DNA of 64,000 bases, taken from positions 2,108,001 to 2,172,000 of the forward strand of contig JAUIRK010000903.1 of assembly GCA_030549495.1 (NCBI GenBank), written 5' to 3'. Source of the DNA: Nectonema munidae. Its lineage: Eukaryota; Nematomorpha; Nectonematoida; Nectonematidae. Made by a program: the position numbers and the translations under genes. Position 1 is the stretch's first letter; the number at the start of each line of letters is the position of its first letter. The notes under the pieces are model-generated. The model ran no database searches, was not told the DNA's origin, and was given only the letters and a program-made list of their open reading frames with translations. Positions 10,065 through 22,949 of the stretch are shown piece after piece.

Positions 10065-12300
10065 CTGTTATCGTAAGCATTCTTCGCTTTCGATTAGGTT
10101 CAGTAGCAGAAATCGATGAAGTTATTGAGCGTTTTCGGGGCATCGTTGGGCTTGAATAAATCAGTATTTAATAAAAATTCCCAATTAGCGTACACAAAAC
10201 TGCCGATAAAAACCATGCATGAGCTGAGAGATGTCTACTACTAATAAAGTAAAATAATAGGAATATATATAATAGCCATACATATAACAAGCGAAACAGC
10301 AATAAGTGAACGGCAAAGTGGCGTATAACCACTGTATCTTTATCTTAGTTATTATCTTATATTTTTTTCAAATAAGATGGAAAAAATAGACCATTTTAAG
10401 TAAGCTTTTATTTTATTATTTTTTTTTATTTTTAGACCCAAAAATCATAATTTAAACATTTTGTGTTAGTATAAAAACTTTGTTTGTGAGCACCTTCAAG
10501 CTAAATTTTGTGCGTTTGTTTATTGAGTTAAAGAAATTAAGGTGGCTGGTTTTTTTTCCAAAACTGTAAGTCCATTTTTGCGAAAATGCTTGGAAGAAAC
10601 ACGTTCTATCTTATTCACGTATTTTTAACTTTTGACAAGAAAGAAACCCCTCTGATAAAATTATTCACGTAAAAATATTAGACGATCATTTTATAAAGTC
10701 TTTTCTTTGTATTGGACACTGCTTACAGAAGAAAGAATAGACAAGAAATTGATTGCCCCATCAAAATTTATAATCCTAAATAGTCCTTGTACAATGGAAT
10801 CAAATTTTGTTTAAACAATTCAACGTTTTTTACTGCTATTAACCTGAAATTTTCAAGCTTAAATATATCAAAGACCATTTCAAGATAGCAGCATTCTATT
10901 TAGATGTGCCATATATACAGATAAATGTTCTATGAATGACGAACTGGCAGTCTGCTGAATGGAAAATGTCCAACTAATACAAAGTAGAATAGGCCTATTC
11001 CAATTTTTTCTAAACAACACTAGTAAGAATTGAAATTTTGTAAAATGTAAACTCAGATTAATTTTCATTGATGCTTAAATCCCAAAAAAACATACAAGCC
11101 AAAATATTCTTCCCAGCATAAGAGCGCAAAAAGAGCAGCGAAAGTTGGCTATACAATGAATTCAAAGATGTTGTAGACAACATAATGATAAGAACTTATA
11201 TATCTTATCAGCCTATCAGAAAATATACTGTTTTTCAAAAACTCATTCAAAAATTTAAGATTCAGTTCAGATGGTCTCAGAGTTGACTATATAACTCGCG
11301 AAAGCTCGTCAATTAGATAACTAACTAATCAATCAATCAACTAACTAAGTAGCTAATTCGTTTTTATATTCTTAGGAAGTTTTTTGAGATCGAATTTTTC
11401 ATTGTGAATTTTGTGAGACACAGTTTTCTAAGCCCGAGATTTCCAGCCACTGTTTCATCAAATATAATCCTATACCATGTAGATTTATTATTAATATAAA
11501 AGTTCAAAACATAATAAATAAGATAGGTGTACAAATTTTATTTGAAATAAGCAAAAACTCTTTCTGAGAAAATTATAAAAAATAATAGATTTTTCCTTAA
11601 ACATGAAATATATTATTTAAAAAGAGATATTAAAGAGAAGGAAGGCAGAGAGCAAAAATCTTATAAAATTTCTTTGTGTATATAAAAAGGGCATATTAGA
11701 ATTCATAAAAGATTATTTATATAGAAAATAGGAAGAGATTAAAATAAATATTTAATACAGATTTTAATACGATGCAAATACATATAATTATAAAGGAAAA
11801 CTAGTAAAACACTGTTCAACACAAGTTTGAAGGAGATTGATGAGGAGGAGAAATTAGAATATCAGATTCTGGGAAACGAAGAAATATCTTCTAGTTGACT
11901 TGAAGGGCGTGTTGCGTATATGTAAAACTTTGCAAATGTGAATGAAGACAATAGGAAAAAGACTAAAAACAAAAACATATGACAATAATGAAATTACAAT
12001 AGTATTGTAACCTTCTGAGTTATATACAGCAAATTATCGTTGTATCGAAGTTGAAGGTTTAAATTGGAAAAATTGAGAAAATCTTGTCAATTTTACTATT
12101 CTTAGTTTTTTAAATTACATTGCTTCATTTGAGTTTTCAAAAATAAATTATTGAAAATGAGTCTACCCCTCCCCATTCTGAATTTTTTTCATTTTCATAG
12201 ATGGGTTTACACCCAATCACATGTTTTTAAAAATGAGGAAGTTGAAATATAGATTTTATTGGCATCATAAAAATTTTGTAGGCATTTTTGAATTGCTTAA
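10065..12300. other. No gene recognised; AT-rich
   Basis: A CTAACTAATCAATCAATCAACTAACTAAG simple-repeat patch lies at about 11310-11350. I see no other recognisable feature. Confidence 0.35.
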
Positions 12301-12640
12301 TGATTTAGACTCAACATAGGAGAGGACTGAGCCATTGGTCAATCTGACAGTGCCCTAGAAGGCTCGCAGCAGAATAGGGCCCGCATACTTTACATTTCAA
12401 CGGAGCAGTCGGAGTCCCCATTTAATAAAGTTTAAGAGTTAGAGAGTGTTTTTTAAGTATCTAAAAAAAAGAAGTTAAAATTTTGTAGTCATATCAAGTA
12501 GCCTTTATTAGCCGATTCCAAAAGTAAGATTTGAGAATAAATATTTAAAATTTTTAAGTATTTGAAGTAAAAGTTGGGTTGTTTAAGTAGTTAGAGTCGG
12601 AGTCAGATATTTTAGCGCCGACACCACAACGCGGATCCTA
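12300..12640. repeat. Dispersed repeat rich in GGAGTC / TCCGAC motifs
   Basis: GGAGCAGTCGGAGTCCCC and GTTAGAGTCGGAGTCAG occur here, and similar GAGTCGG/CTCCGAC motifs occur at 21800-21870, 39320-39545 and 39665-39870. The recurrence indicates a dispersed element with GGAGTC-rich ends, but I cannot define its borders here. Confidence 0.4.
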
Positions 12641-15600
12641 ATATTTTTCAATTTCAATATAACAAGAATGTTATTCTGGGATTTTCTATATATCTATATC
12701 ATATCTGTATATTCGTTTTATGGGATAGGATAATTTTTCATTTCATACAAAATAAGGAAGCTTCCATTTTAATTTCTTCTAAACGTATTAGAAAATTTCT
12801 GATTGGCAAGACTAGGTTAGCAAACTTCTTGCAAAAATTTAAAAGTACATAAAAATTATTTTTTTGTAAATTCAATCAATTTCGCCTTCTGAACGAGATA
12901 AATTTTAATTTTACACAGTAGTTAAAATTTTATACAGTAGTTTAAATTACGTTAAAATGTAAATAAAATCATACGTATGTAACCAACTTTAAATCCTACT
13001 TTATCTTTTTTGTGAAGAGATGTAACCTAATAAAAATAAAGAACTAGCTTAAAAAAATTGAAAATTGTATGAAAAAAATATAATATACAATATAAATCAC
13101 CAAATCTTGCTAAAAAATGTTGACTTCAAAAATTATATTTTTAGTAAAATCTAAAACAAACTAATTTTCATTATAAAATTTCTTTTAGAAACGTTGTTTT
13201 CAAATGGAAAAATTACTTCAATTTATAGAATTTAACAAAAAAAAGTCAATTAATCGTAATTCATACTGCTTTCAAAATGGTGGCTAAAATCTAAGTTCTA
13301 TCAATTTTTATAGTAGCAAAATAATAAACATTTTAAACACTATATATTTATAATCTTCGAAATTTATATTTCATATTATTCTCAATTGCTTTCTTTTTTT
13401 TTCTTATCGTTGAATCTAATATTCCTTCTTTGGCACCAAGAGAATATATTTAAGTTTCCTTTACATGAAAAGATAACTAATTTAAGTTTTTGTCATAAAT
13501 ATATAAACGTAAAGTATCATGACAGCAATAAAAAATAATTCCTAACATTACTTCTGCTTAACTTTATAGAATTATAATAAGAATAAAAATATAATTATCT
13601 TAACCAGAGAATTGAAAATGATTACCCCTACTTATCTGAAATATAAAAATAAACGTATTCAACTAAAAAGATATGACTACATCTAACCCTTTTAATGCTT
13701 AGCAATTGTTTAGACTGTAAACAGACTAAATGCGCACAAAAATTTATTCTTTTAGAAGTGGACATCATTTAAAGAGACTTCTTGTTGTTGAAAAATCGGT
13801 TATTCAATTAGAAAAACGCAAAAATTGTCTATGATAGAGTGACATAACTCATTGCAGCAGATAGCAAAGAAAAATATAATGCATTTTATAAATAATAAAA
13901 CATATAATGCATTTTATATTGAAAAGTTACCAGAAGGAGAATTGCAGGTATTAAAAGCAGGAGAGTTGCGAGAAGGTATAAAAATAAATATTTCTTTTTT
14001 GATGAAGCTAAAATTGTCCTAAAAGGCGAAAAAATTAAAGCTGGCATGCAGATAAAATATCAAACTTATTAATATGACATATATACATCAAAAAAGGTGT
14101 ACAAAATTTCATTCAAAAGTGGGTTGGTTCGTTCGAATTTACCAGAACCCTCAAATTTATATACATTTAAGTATAAAGGAGGTCATTATTTTCAGCTCCA
14201 ACTTATCATGGCTTCTTTTTTCATTCTTAATTTTTTTGTTGATATTTATTTTGTTTTAATTAGCTTTATTCATTTGCTGCTCTTTTAATAGCATATAAAT
14301 TGTTTTTGTATTTTTATGCATCTACTACTATTAACACTTATATTTGAATGATTGTTGGGAAATTAAAAACCTAATTAATAACATTGATAATAATCTTAAG
14401 AGATATTAAATCCAATCTAAACCTAAAAAGTGATAAAGAAAATCACTTGATCAATACTGAAAATAAATTGCATGAAAGTTTATATCCAGTTTTTTCATAA
14501 ATTCTCTCTCCGCATAAATCTTATTAAACATGTTCATTACTCACAGATTCAGGTCTCAAAATTAGCTTTTTCAAATTTTAATACTATTATTTTAAAAACT
14601 AATTGTTCTACACCTCTAAAAATATCGAAATAAATTTGACACAGATAGCGATGCATTGTTGATTTATCTACCTGCTTTCCATGTTAAAATAAAAAAATCA
14701 ATAAACCTGCTGTTCTTAACAATAATCAGAAAAACTCAAAAATAATTAGTAGCAAAATGTTTCTAACATAGCCCATAGTTAAAGATATCCAATAGAGAGA
14801 CTAATTCCATAAGTCGTTCTAAGATTTTTACAAAATGAAGACCTCACTTCACTATTTATTGATAAAATGGTCTGAATGTTGATGATCTCTTAAAAACAAC
14901 CAAACTTGAATCTAAAAACAATAACTTTTATAATTTACTATTATGTTTGTCTAATCTAAGGTATAAAAAAAACTGCATAGCAACAAAAATATTTTTCTAG
15001 GCCCTCTTTCTTTTGATATAATCATATTTATTCCCATTGTGCACTAGACATTCTCTTATTTCATACGCTGACAGTGGAACTCTTAAAAACTTCACTTAAA
15101 AACTTTTATTTATGTAATCTCAGTAATATTTTCTTCAAACTTTTGATACATTTTAGATAATTTAAATTATTTTCCGGGTATATTTTAATTTTTCAAAAGT
15201 AAAATAAATTTAAGAGAACAAATTAGATATAAAAACAAGAGATATTTTAGTTATTTGTGTTCTAAGTATATGACATCTTAAAAAAAGTTAATTAAAAAAT
15301 TAGTATATCAGTTTATTTTGTATGTGTGTTAGTTGATTGACCATTTGATTATAGTTTACTTTGGCTTATTGCAAATTTTTGCAGTTTATTCCTTGAAAAA
15401 GAACAAAATATCAGACGATTTAAAAATTAAAATTCATCAGCCTAATAATTCTGGGAAAGAGAATGTGATATAACTTCTGTTACATTAGAAAACTCCAAAC
15501 AAATACATGCAACTTTAAATGAAACTCCTTTAGGTTCTAATAATATTTCATCTCCTATTCCAAACTTCCTTCCAAAACTTTGTTGTTGAATTTTTTGTTA

Positions 15601-16310
15601 GAGAATAAACGATATTATTTTTGAATTTTTTGTTCAAAGTCTTTAGCATAAAACCTCTTGTTTGACTTACGCTGGTTAAGGTATATCATTTTCTTTGAAA
15701 AAATGTGAAAATGGATGAACTGATAGTTTTAATCTTCCCATTTATGTTGTAAAATAAAGAAAGAGAATCAAATCTTACTTTTTATTGCAAAAACTGCATT
15801 TGACAATACTAACTTTGGGATTAGCTATCTAAAAGGAAAAGATGAATAAAAAGTGAATTAATGATGATAAAGCAATAGACCAACACTCCTGTTTCAATTA
15901 AATTTAACTATACAACTATAATTATTTATGCTTAGTTCTATTCAATTAGTTAAACTAAAAACATAACTTAATTTAAAACAATTAAAAATAAAAAGTGTAC
16001 ACTCTTAGTTAAAAAAACTGATAAATTGTTTTGGCACGTACTAATAATTTTACCCATTCGTACATCTAGAAAATTTGTTTTAACGGTGATTTTCAACCTT
16101 TTTAAAATGTAGTATTTTGAAGGTGAAAGTTTTTTAAATTAGTAGAATATTATTATATCCTATATGAGCTTAAAACAGAAAATAACTACACATTCGCAAA
16201 ATACACTAACTAGCATCGCACGGTGAAATAGTATGGCGAAAAGAGGGAGCGAGGGGCGTCAAATAAAACAACATCAAAATATATTAAAAAAACTTTTACA
16301 AAATATATAT
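12641..16310. other. No gene recognised; very AT-rich
   Basis: About 3.6 kb of strongly AT-rich DNA. A short local duplication (ATATAATGCATTTTATA) lies at about 13877-13918. Two overlapping short open frames at 14074-14288 are hydrophobic but low-complexity and unsupported. The missing 3' exons of the PIP4P-like gene could lie here or further left; I looked for a CPHC zinc-ribbon exon and did not find one. Confidence 0.35.
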
Positions 16311-16320
16311 ACATAAGGGA

Positions 16321-16380
16321 AGTGGTTTCCAAACTGGGGGTTATACAGCCTAAGGCAGGGGTTCTTAAACGGGGGCTCTT
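16321..16380 (+). mobile_element. Two adjacent hAT-type left termini
   Basis: AGTGGTTTCCAAACTGGGGG (16321) and, 35 bases on, CAGGGGTTCTTAAACGGGGG (16356) are both typical hAT end sequences. The second is the inverse complement of the end at 3609-3623, so it belongs to the same family as the hAT copy at 2290-3623. Matching right ends were not found nearby; the copies are truncated or nested. Confidence 0.6.
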
Positions 16381-16707
16381 TTCTGAGTGTCATGGAGGGT
16401 CTAACACAGAGAAGCGGTGTGGAGCGGTGGCAATTTTTTTCCGTGTGTTGTGAAATACACGTAAATTTACAGTTCTTTAATTTGTTCCGATTTTTTCACT
16501 GTTGTTCAATTTGTTTGAAGCGAGTATTGAAGGTTGGTTGTTTCATATCTTTATGTATTGTGATTTTATTATTTTTTCCTCTTGAGCTCTTTTAACACTT
16601 TTGCTGCAAAATGCGGGTACACCCACTTTAAACATCGAACTAATAATGTGATGAATGCGGGTCTGATAAACATCATTTTAAAAACATTTTATTTGTGTTG
16701 CTACAAG

Positions 16708-16809
16708 GCAGCAGTACAACCAAGGAGCGCCAAAACCCTCGGTGCGGCTCCGACCAAGTACAAGTCAAAACAAATAATTTCCCCAACGCCCGTGTTTTCC
16801 CGACCCACA
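16708..16809 (+). other. Exon-like GC-rich segment (candidate)
   Basis: A 102-bp island with markedly higher G+C than its surroundings is preceded by a plausible acceptor (TTTGTGTTGCTACAAG) and followed by a strong donor (ACA then GTGAGT). In one frame it is fully open and encodes 34 residues including RSAKTLGAAPTKYKSKQ and PTPVFSRPT. No partner exon was recognised on either side and the family is unknown. It could equally be transposon-derived. Confidence 0.25.
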
Positions 16810-17287
16810 GTGAGTCATATTTTTATGGTTTTCATAAGTTTTGAGTGCATGTCATTAACTAATTTATATATGTACTTTTTCAGTATGAAATAGAGAACAA
16901 TATGATACGTTATTTAGCGTTGTAAATGAGATAATAATATGATAAAAACCCAAAACTCAATGGCGGCTCTAACTCTTAGGACGCCAAGTGATCTAGTCCA
17001 ATATATCCACTGTTTTATCAGCAAGTTTTTCCTTCTTGGCGGGATGAGATGTGTATAGAGATATTCCTCTAAAATTAAGATACTTTTTTTTAATCCTTTT
17101 AATATACAATAAGTATTGTGGTTGCAGTGTGAATGTATGAGAGGTGAACACATCCATTATATTTTAGAATTTTGTTATTTTTTATGTTTTAGTTTTTTTA
17201 TCACGCCTTGTCAGCTGTTAATAATATTGGTATCCCTTCAAATTTGCAACAAATATTAATTAAATACTAGTATATAACGGTCTGGAA

Positions 17288-17694
17288 GCGCATTTCTCAA
17301 CCGGTGTTCCACGGAACAATATGGTTCCGCAAAAACTCCCTAAGGGTTCCGCTAGAAATAGTAAGGTATTTTTCACATTTAAGTTTAGACGCGTTTAATG
17401 AAAACCCTTTAATCAGGTATTATAAAAAAGTAGCAAGAATCTTATCTAGCACTACCAATAAATATTTTCACCGTAGTTTAAGTTTTAATTATCATATATT
17501 TTTAGAATGACAAAACTTAAGCAAATTTTTATTGCCTCTTTTCGTTAGTTTAATTGGGAATCCTTTTCATCTTTAATGTAATTCCTTTTCTTTTACTGTG
17601 ATAAAAATACACGGAAACATTTTTTGCATGGGTTTCCCTGAAAGATTTAATATATTCCCAGCGTTCCGCGAAGGTAAAATATTTGAGAAATGCA
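17288..17694. mobile_element. Non-autonomous hAT MITE (GCATTTCTCAA ends)
   Basis: Left end AGCGCATTTCTCAACCGGTG and right end, reversed, CTGCATTTCTCAAATATTTT share the inverted GCATTTCTCAA core. Both arms continue with GTTCC(A/G)CGGAAC / TTCGCGGAACGC-type sequence, typical of hAT ends. The ~405-bp interior is non-coding. A degenerate flank (GGTCTGGA versus GGTCTTAG) may be the target duplication. It lies just downstream of the last visible exon of the minus-strand PIP4P-like gene. Confidence 0.7.
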
Positions 17695-17754
17695 GGTCTT
17701 AGCACATAACCTGATAAGTAAGAATATAATTATAACGTGAAATTAAAAACTTAC

Positions 17755-20700
17755 AATAAAAGGATGACTACAATTACCACAAAAGATGCGACAGGAGCCA
17801 GGAGGAATATTAAATCTGGAACGAGGGTTAATCAAATTTTGTTTAATGCACAGCACACGCTTACTATGAAAAAGTTAATATAAAATGAAAGATGTCAATC
17901 AATAGCATGTAAAAGATCTTACCAACTTGATCTTGGACACCTCACTTTACGTGTATGCTCATTACAAACAAGAAGTGAGTTGCACGGACATCTGACGTAC
18001 TTTTTTCCTTCTGGGGCACTTTTCAACGCCTAAAATTTAGTTAAATTTAAGGCATACACAAATATTACTGTAAAAGATGATCCTTTAACAGAGGGATTCT
18101 TTAAGGAGAATGGATCCACGAATCTATAAAAGATTGTGCGAATGTCGGAAACATTTTAGCATGAAGTAAACTAATAAAGTCAGTCACCAAACAATGCCCC
18201 AAAAATAAATTCTCCGCAAAGAAAATTAAATAAAAACACATAAAAGCAATATCATCTTTTTAAACGTATTTTGTCTACCCTTAGTTCTACCTTAAATAGG
18301 TTTTACGGAAGATTTCATGGCATGTAAATTTTTTTGTTAAATTTTATCAAGTCAAAAAAGTATTTTTGCTAAAATTATCCAATTTTGGAAATAAGAAGTT
18401 TTAATTTAGTACTATTTGAAAAAACGTAGCCTATCAACGACGCATTAACTAGTTTTCTAAAACCGTTTGAAAACTAGAAAATAGTCATTTTTACTTGTTA
18501 TGCTTGCCAGAAAAAAAGTGGTTCGCCTAACAATTTGCCTAAATATCTATCTATCTATATATGACGATCATTCCCAAAACATCATTTTTTTAAAGTTTAA
18601 CAAAAACTTTATTTTTCACCCGATTAACTTGAAATTTTATGTCTTAGCTACTAAAAACATCATTCTCACTTAGTTTGCAAATTTCAACTTGTTTGATGAC
18701 TACTAAGGCTTTTTTTAATGTAAAAATTTCAAAATTCGCATATATATAAGTAGTCTGGCAAGGTTTTCTGTGTATTTTTTGTCTGTCCCTTGGCTTGTCA
18801 GCGAACTAATTATTATTATTTTGAATTATTATTATAATTTTTCTAAAAATTATTTAATTTGAAACAATTTACTTTACAGACTGAATATATGTGTGGGTAG
18901 AATATGAAGATTATGTAAGATGATTTTTTGTTCTTTTGTGTTACTAATCAAGCTTGGTAACATTTTGTTGCTAAAATTTTGAAATTTAATTTTACGCAAG
19001 AATGCATTTCAGTACAGATTAATCAACCCACGTAACCAATTCATTTGATATGAACCAGGCTTGTTGACAATTAGTGAGATGAGAGGCTGAGAAATATCTT
19101 TTAGCTCCTAATCAATGTCGCATTGAGTGGGGTTGTCGAATAATCTGCTGTCTGATAAATGAGGTCTGACTGTATTACCAATGAGTCCTCTAATACAATC
19201 CTTTCCATATGTTCTTTAGAAGACAAAGACATGGTTAACCTTCGAACACCAAATGTAAAATCGGTTCAACCAAAAATTCAGCTCGCTAAAGATCTACAAA
19301 AGAGATCATTTTTAGTCATAGTATAAAACATTTACTTGGTTAGAGTATAGCATATCTAATCGACTATACAGATAGACTGACATTTTATGTTCATTTAAAC
19401 ATTTTGCAACTCATCATGTATGGTTTTATGGCTCGGCGCACTGGGTATCAATTACACCTGGAGATAATTGCTTAGCCAGATTCCGACTTAATAACATGTT
19501 CTGTAAAATAATTTATCACTTTGTCAAATGTTTCTCCTACAGTTGTTCTATTGCTGAGTTATACAAAATAAAAAATTGTCTACAAGCTTTTAGTCATTGT
19601 ACCTAAACGCAAGGCTGAGACAAGTTTGCAGCATCCATCGATTCATCAATCTGAGCAAAAAAGTTGAAATCGCCGAATCAATAAAACCACGTCTGACATG
19701 TCATGAGACATTTCTCCTTCTAACGGTGTCCTTTAACAGAAAGATATGTTTCAACCTTACAACTTCATAACTTCTTAGCACATTCAATATATCTTTGCAG
19801 CAAGGTAATATCAACTGTTCTGCTATGTTGTGGGACTTTTTGACAACAGATATTTTTTGAAACTTTTCAAACCATACTTAATATTTTTCAAAAACATTCC
19901 TATGTTATATATCAAACATGAATTTGTGCAATCGTTCAACCAATAGTTTTCTTTACCGAACTCGAGTGCTTCACTACCAGTGCAAGCTTCACTTGACGGA
20001 CTTTAAAAAGTGGATGCTAACACTTCAGAACACAAAGGACACTTATGTTCCTCCTCCCCACCAGATGTTAATCCAGTAAAACAAAATTTCAAGTGTGAGT
20101 CGTCATATTTTATTTTTTAGCCATTAAGAAAAATGCACATTTACCAATTAGGCGTGAAAAGCAATAAAAGAAAAAATAGTACTCAATTCAAAGACTAACT
20201 CATTTATTCTTTTTAAATGTGATTTATTAGCAAAAATGGGAAATGACCCAATAAGGGTGCAATATTTTGCAAAAAACGATTCACTCAGTTTCCCCTTCTT
20301 GATCCCCATGGAACTTCTACGCAGCACGCGGACTCCAGTTTGAAAACAATTGAGATAGAATGTTGATGCAATCAGAATTTCAAACAAGGTAATTTGACTT
20401 CATAAAATCTGTGCAGTTGTGGTGGGATTGGGAGCTTACAGTACAAGTATAATGTCGGATAATAATGGTGGTATGTTGATTCGACAAAAGTTCTTTCATA
20501 ATAAATTTTTAAAATTATAATAAAAAAAAGCTAGTGTTTACATCAATATCCCCATCTTAGAGTTGGTCGGCATTGGAATATTTGTGGATCACTATAAATA
20601 TTAATATACTTAAGACGCTCTGATCGAGGTTTGAAGGTAAAAATTCAGTCAGAATACTTTGCAAGCAAAAAAGGATCCCAGCTCAGCTATTGAATGTTTC

Positions 20701-21223
20701 ATTCAGTTCACCGTATTTATCCAAATGATTGAACGATTCTTTCTTCTTTTCGCAACATTGACTCCTTCATATTGAGCAGAACAAAGATACCTCATGTAAA
20801 CATATTAAGAATTGATATTTGACATTCTTACCCGAGAAAATATCTTGCTTGCGTTACTAAAAATAATTTGCTCATAAATACACTTACGGTCGCTTCATTA
20901 CACTTTGGACATTTGATGCCTTTTGAACTCATATGGTTAGATACATCGATGTTTTCTGAACAAACTCTGCACACTATCATTTTGGAGCCACCTAGAGTCG
21001 TGTTGATAAAGGATACATCTTCCGTTGAAACGTTTATGGAAATTTGAGGCACCAAAAGTTCCGAAAGTGTTGAAGAATCGGGAAAAGTACTCTTAACTAA
21101 AATAAAAATATAAAATTAAATTTTTTTTTCGAAAACAAATAATAGATAAGGATATAAAAATTTTGCGAAAATGATTTTTTAAAACAATTGTGAAGGCTTA
21201 CTACCTTCAATTATTTGGAACAT
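17755..21223 (-). CDS. PIP4P/TMEM55-like phosphoinositide phosphatase family protein, spliced, 3' end not found
   Basis: Exons read on the minus strand are 21223-21205 (tentative start, MFQIIE), 21096-20888, 18029-17923 and 17863-17755. All have GT-AG borders and the phases agree (1, 0, 2, 0). The second exon contains GGSKMIVCRVCSENIDVS and IKCPKCNEAT, the third KKYVRCPCNSLLVCNE and VRCPR, and the fourth IPPGSCRIFCGNCSHPFI. This order matches the paired zinc ribbons of TMEM55A/B (PIP4P2/PIP4P1), late-endosomal/lysosomal proteins described as PtdIns(4,5)P2 4-phosphatases and JIP4 recruiters. The CX5R motif of the family aligns with C-NEHTR-K here, so the Arg is Lys. The third zinc-ribbon half and both membrane helices should follow 17755 but were not located. 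The long intron holds a hAT copy. The first tiny exon is the least sure. Confidence 0.8.
18870..20480 (-). pseudogene. hAT transposase copy (BED/SCAND3-ZBED type), CAGGGGCGCACATCC family
   Basis: On the minus strand the N-terminal part reads HLKFCFTGLTSGGEEEHKCP and CPLCSEVLASTF, which matches the YLKFGFT....P.C..C.EVL zinc-finger start of SCAND3/ZBED-type hAT proteins. Further on it reads ALEFGKENYWLND and FAQIDESMDAANLSQ, the LDES.D.A catalytic-Asp region. Many stops and frame changes show that it is dead. The segment 18875-19340 matches 41930-42310, and 19420-20160 matches 43775-44290, so a second copy of the same element lies there. The copy occupies the intron between exons 2 and 3 of the PIP4P-like gene. 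Confidence 0.75.
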
Positions 21224-21229
21224 TTTGAC

Positions 21230-22180
21230 TATATTGGAAAGTACGTTAAGCAATTTGAAACAAATTTCATGAGATGGTGGCTTCCTTACCAGCGCCCTCA
21301 CATGCCTATGTGGCACGCGGAGAAAATTTACAATGGCGCCCCATAGCAAAAGTTGTAGCTACGCCCATCCCCAAAGCTCCACTCTTAAATAATATTAAAT
21401 AATTTATCAAGAAATTTAAACACCATTTTAAAAGCATAATCTTACAGAATGAATGTCAGGTTTCAGAAGTGTTGTACTATGGCAAACGGTATTAATGACA
21501 CTGTAAAAATTCATTTCCATTAGAATTGATAGCAATTTTTAAAAGTTTTTTTCTCATTTGTAACAATTGAGGTGTGTGTATTCTATGTATATATTTTTTT
21601 TTATATATTTGCAGTTCCAAGCATATGGCCTCTCTGTACTACCGTATTTGAAGGGCCTACTCCTTTACCCACTTGTTCTACACATCTTTAATTGCAGTTT
21701 TCTTAAATGAAAATAGGCAAGCATAATTCGGCAAACATCATTTTTAGAACGAAATCACACAAGATATGTTTTCATTATACAATAAATATTGTAATGCAAA
21801 AGAGAGTTGCAGAGTCGAAAAGTAAAAAGTGCGACACAGACTCAAAGTACTCGTAATAGTCCGATTCCAACCCCTTTCAATTTGAACTCAGACTTTTTTG
21901 TTTAATTTGGTAGACAAATATTAGATGAGATATAGATAATAAAAAAAAGATACAAGGAAAACTAGTACTTTTAAAAAAACGAAATTATTTTTTGAATTAA
22001 AAAATATATAGAATATAATATTTCTTACATTTAGCAGAGAAGAGGCTATATATTTTAACTGCTTGAATAAAATTACATATTTATCACGGTGATATTTTAA
22101 AAGAATAGGATTAACAATATTTTAAATGTGAACTAATATTTCATATCAATTAATAGCCCTTTTTAGAATTTGTCTGTAGA
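21230..22180. other. No gene recognised; repeat remnants
   Basis: A GC-richer patch at 21285-21375 (TGGCACGCGG.., GTTGTAGCTACGCCCATCCC) looks like the end of a dispersed DNA element. A GGAGTC-type repeat remnant lies at 21800-21870. I see no exon. Confidence 0.4.
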
Positions 22181-22245
22181 TGGCTTAGTGGTGTAAACGA
22201 AGGGTCTTGAATTGGTGTTCAAATGCGTCCAAAAAGGCCCGCTTT
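22180..22245 (+). repeat. tRNA-like sequence (SINE head candidate)
   Basis: GATGGCTTAGTGGTG fits the RNA polymerase III A box (TRGYNNARNGG), and GTGTTCAAATGCGTCC about 33 bases later resembles a B box. No cloverleaf with proper acceptor pairing is visible, so a functional tRNA is unlikely. A decayed tRNA-derived SINE fits better. Confidence 0.4.
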
Positions 22246-22504
22246 TAACTGATTTCAAAATATTGATTTAAACGGAAACTCGGTTACTCCAAGTCAACAC
22301 CTTTTAAATAATTTTTATTTCAAAATAAAATTTCAATTCAAATAACATGATAAATTATTTAAAATTAAGAAATTAGCATATTAAAAGTTGGGAGAATATG
22401 CAAAATACTATTCAAAAAACTTAAGGATTTATTGGTAAAAAGATAAGATTGATTTTAGATTGTCGAATATTAGATGGAAAACTGTATGCCTTACGTATTA
22501 TTGC

Positions 22505-22545
22505 TTAACCCTTTGAGGACTAGTGGGACAAAAATGTTCCAAGAA
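22505..22545 (+). mobile_element. TTAA-type MITE terminus, subfamily P3
   Basis: TTAACCCTTTGAGGACTAGT followed by GGGACAAAAATGTTCC is the same end type as the element at 7432-7539. The opposite end was not found, so only a terminus is called. Confidence 0.5.
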
Positions 22546-22949
22546 ATGAAATTCCTCTGTTTTAGATATATAAAATTCAATTGAAAAAGAAAGAAGACAA
22601 ATAGTCTTCAATATTTTAGTTATAAGTTGGTTCAAGGTCTACTTTCTTTTAAAATTGTTTTAAAGTTTGTATGCTCTAAAGATGTTAATTCACTTAGAAC
22701 TGAAATATCAAAGAAAATTCAGTTAAAAGAACCGAGAATGATGAAAATGAAATTTCCTCCAGTTTACGATAAAAACTTTTGCAAAGATATTAATTAAAAA
22801 CACAGAACTTAAATTTTTGATGTAATATTTATCGAATTTTAAAGAATATAAAAAACATAACTTACAAAGATTCAGAATATCACCTTCTCTTTTTATCTTA
22901 ACAGTCTTTTCAACTAAAGTTTTAATTGCGACTTATATAGTAGGTTTTT

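Noticed and set aside
16582-16893. 103-codon plus-strand ORF as a single gene
   Set aside because: Only the central 34 codons have unusual composition and splice-like borders; the ends look random and run into AT-rich sequence.
16914-17153. Last exon of the PIP4P-like gene on the minus strand
   Set aside because: An acceptor-like site precedes GISLYTSHPAKKEKLADKTV and a stop, but the peptide lacks the CPHC knuckle and the two helices expected of the family.
22180-22245. Functional tRNA gene
   Set aside because: A-box match is good, but arms do not pair and the B box is imperfect; a SINE remnant is more likely.
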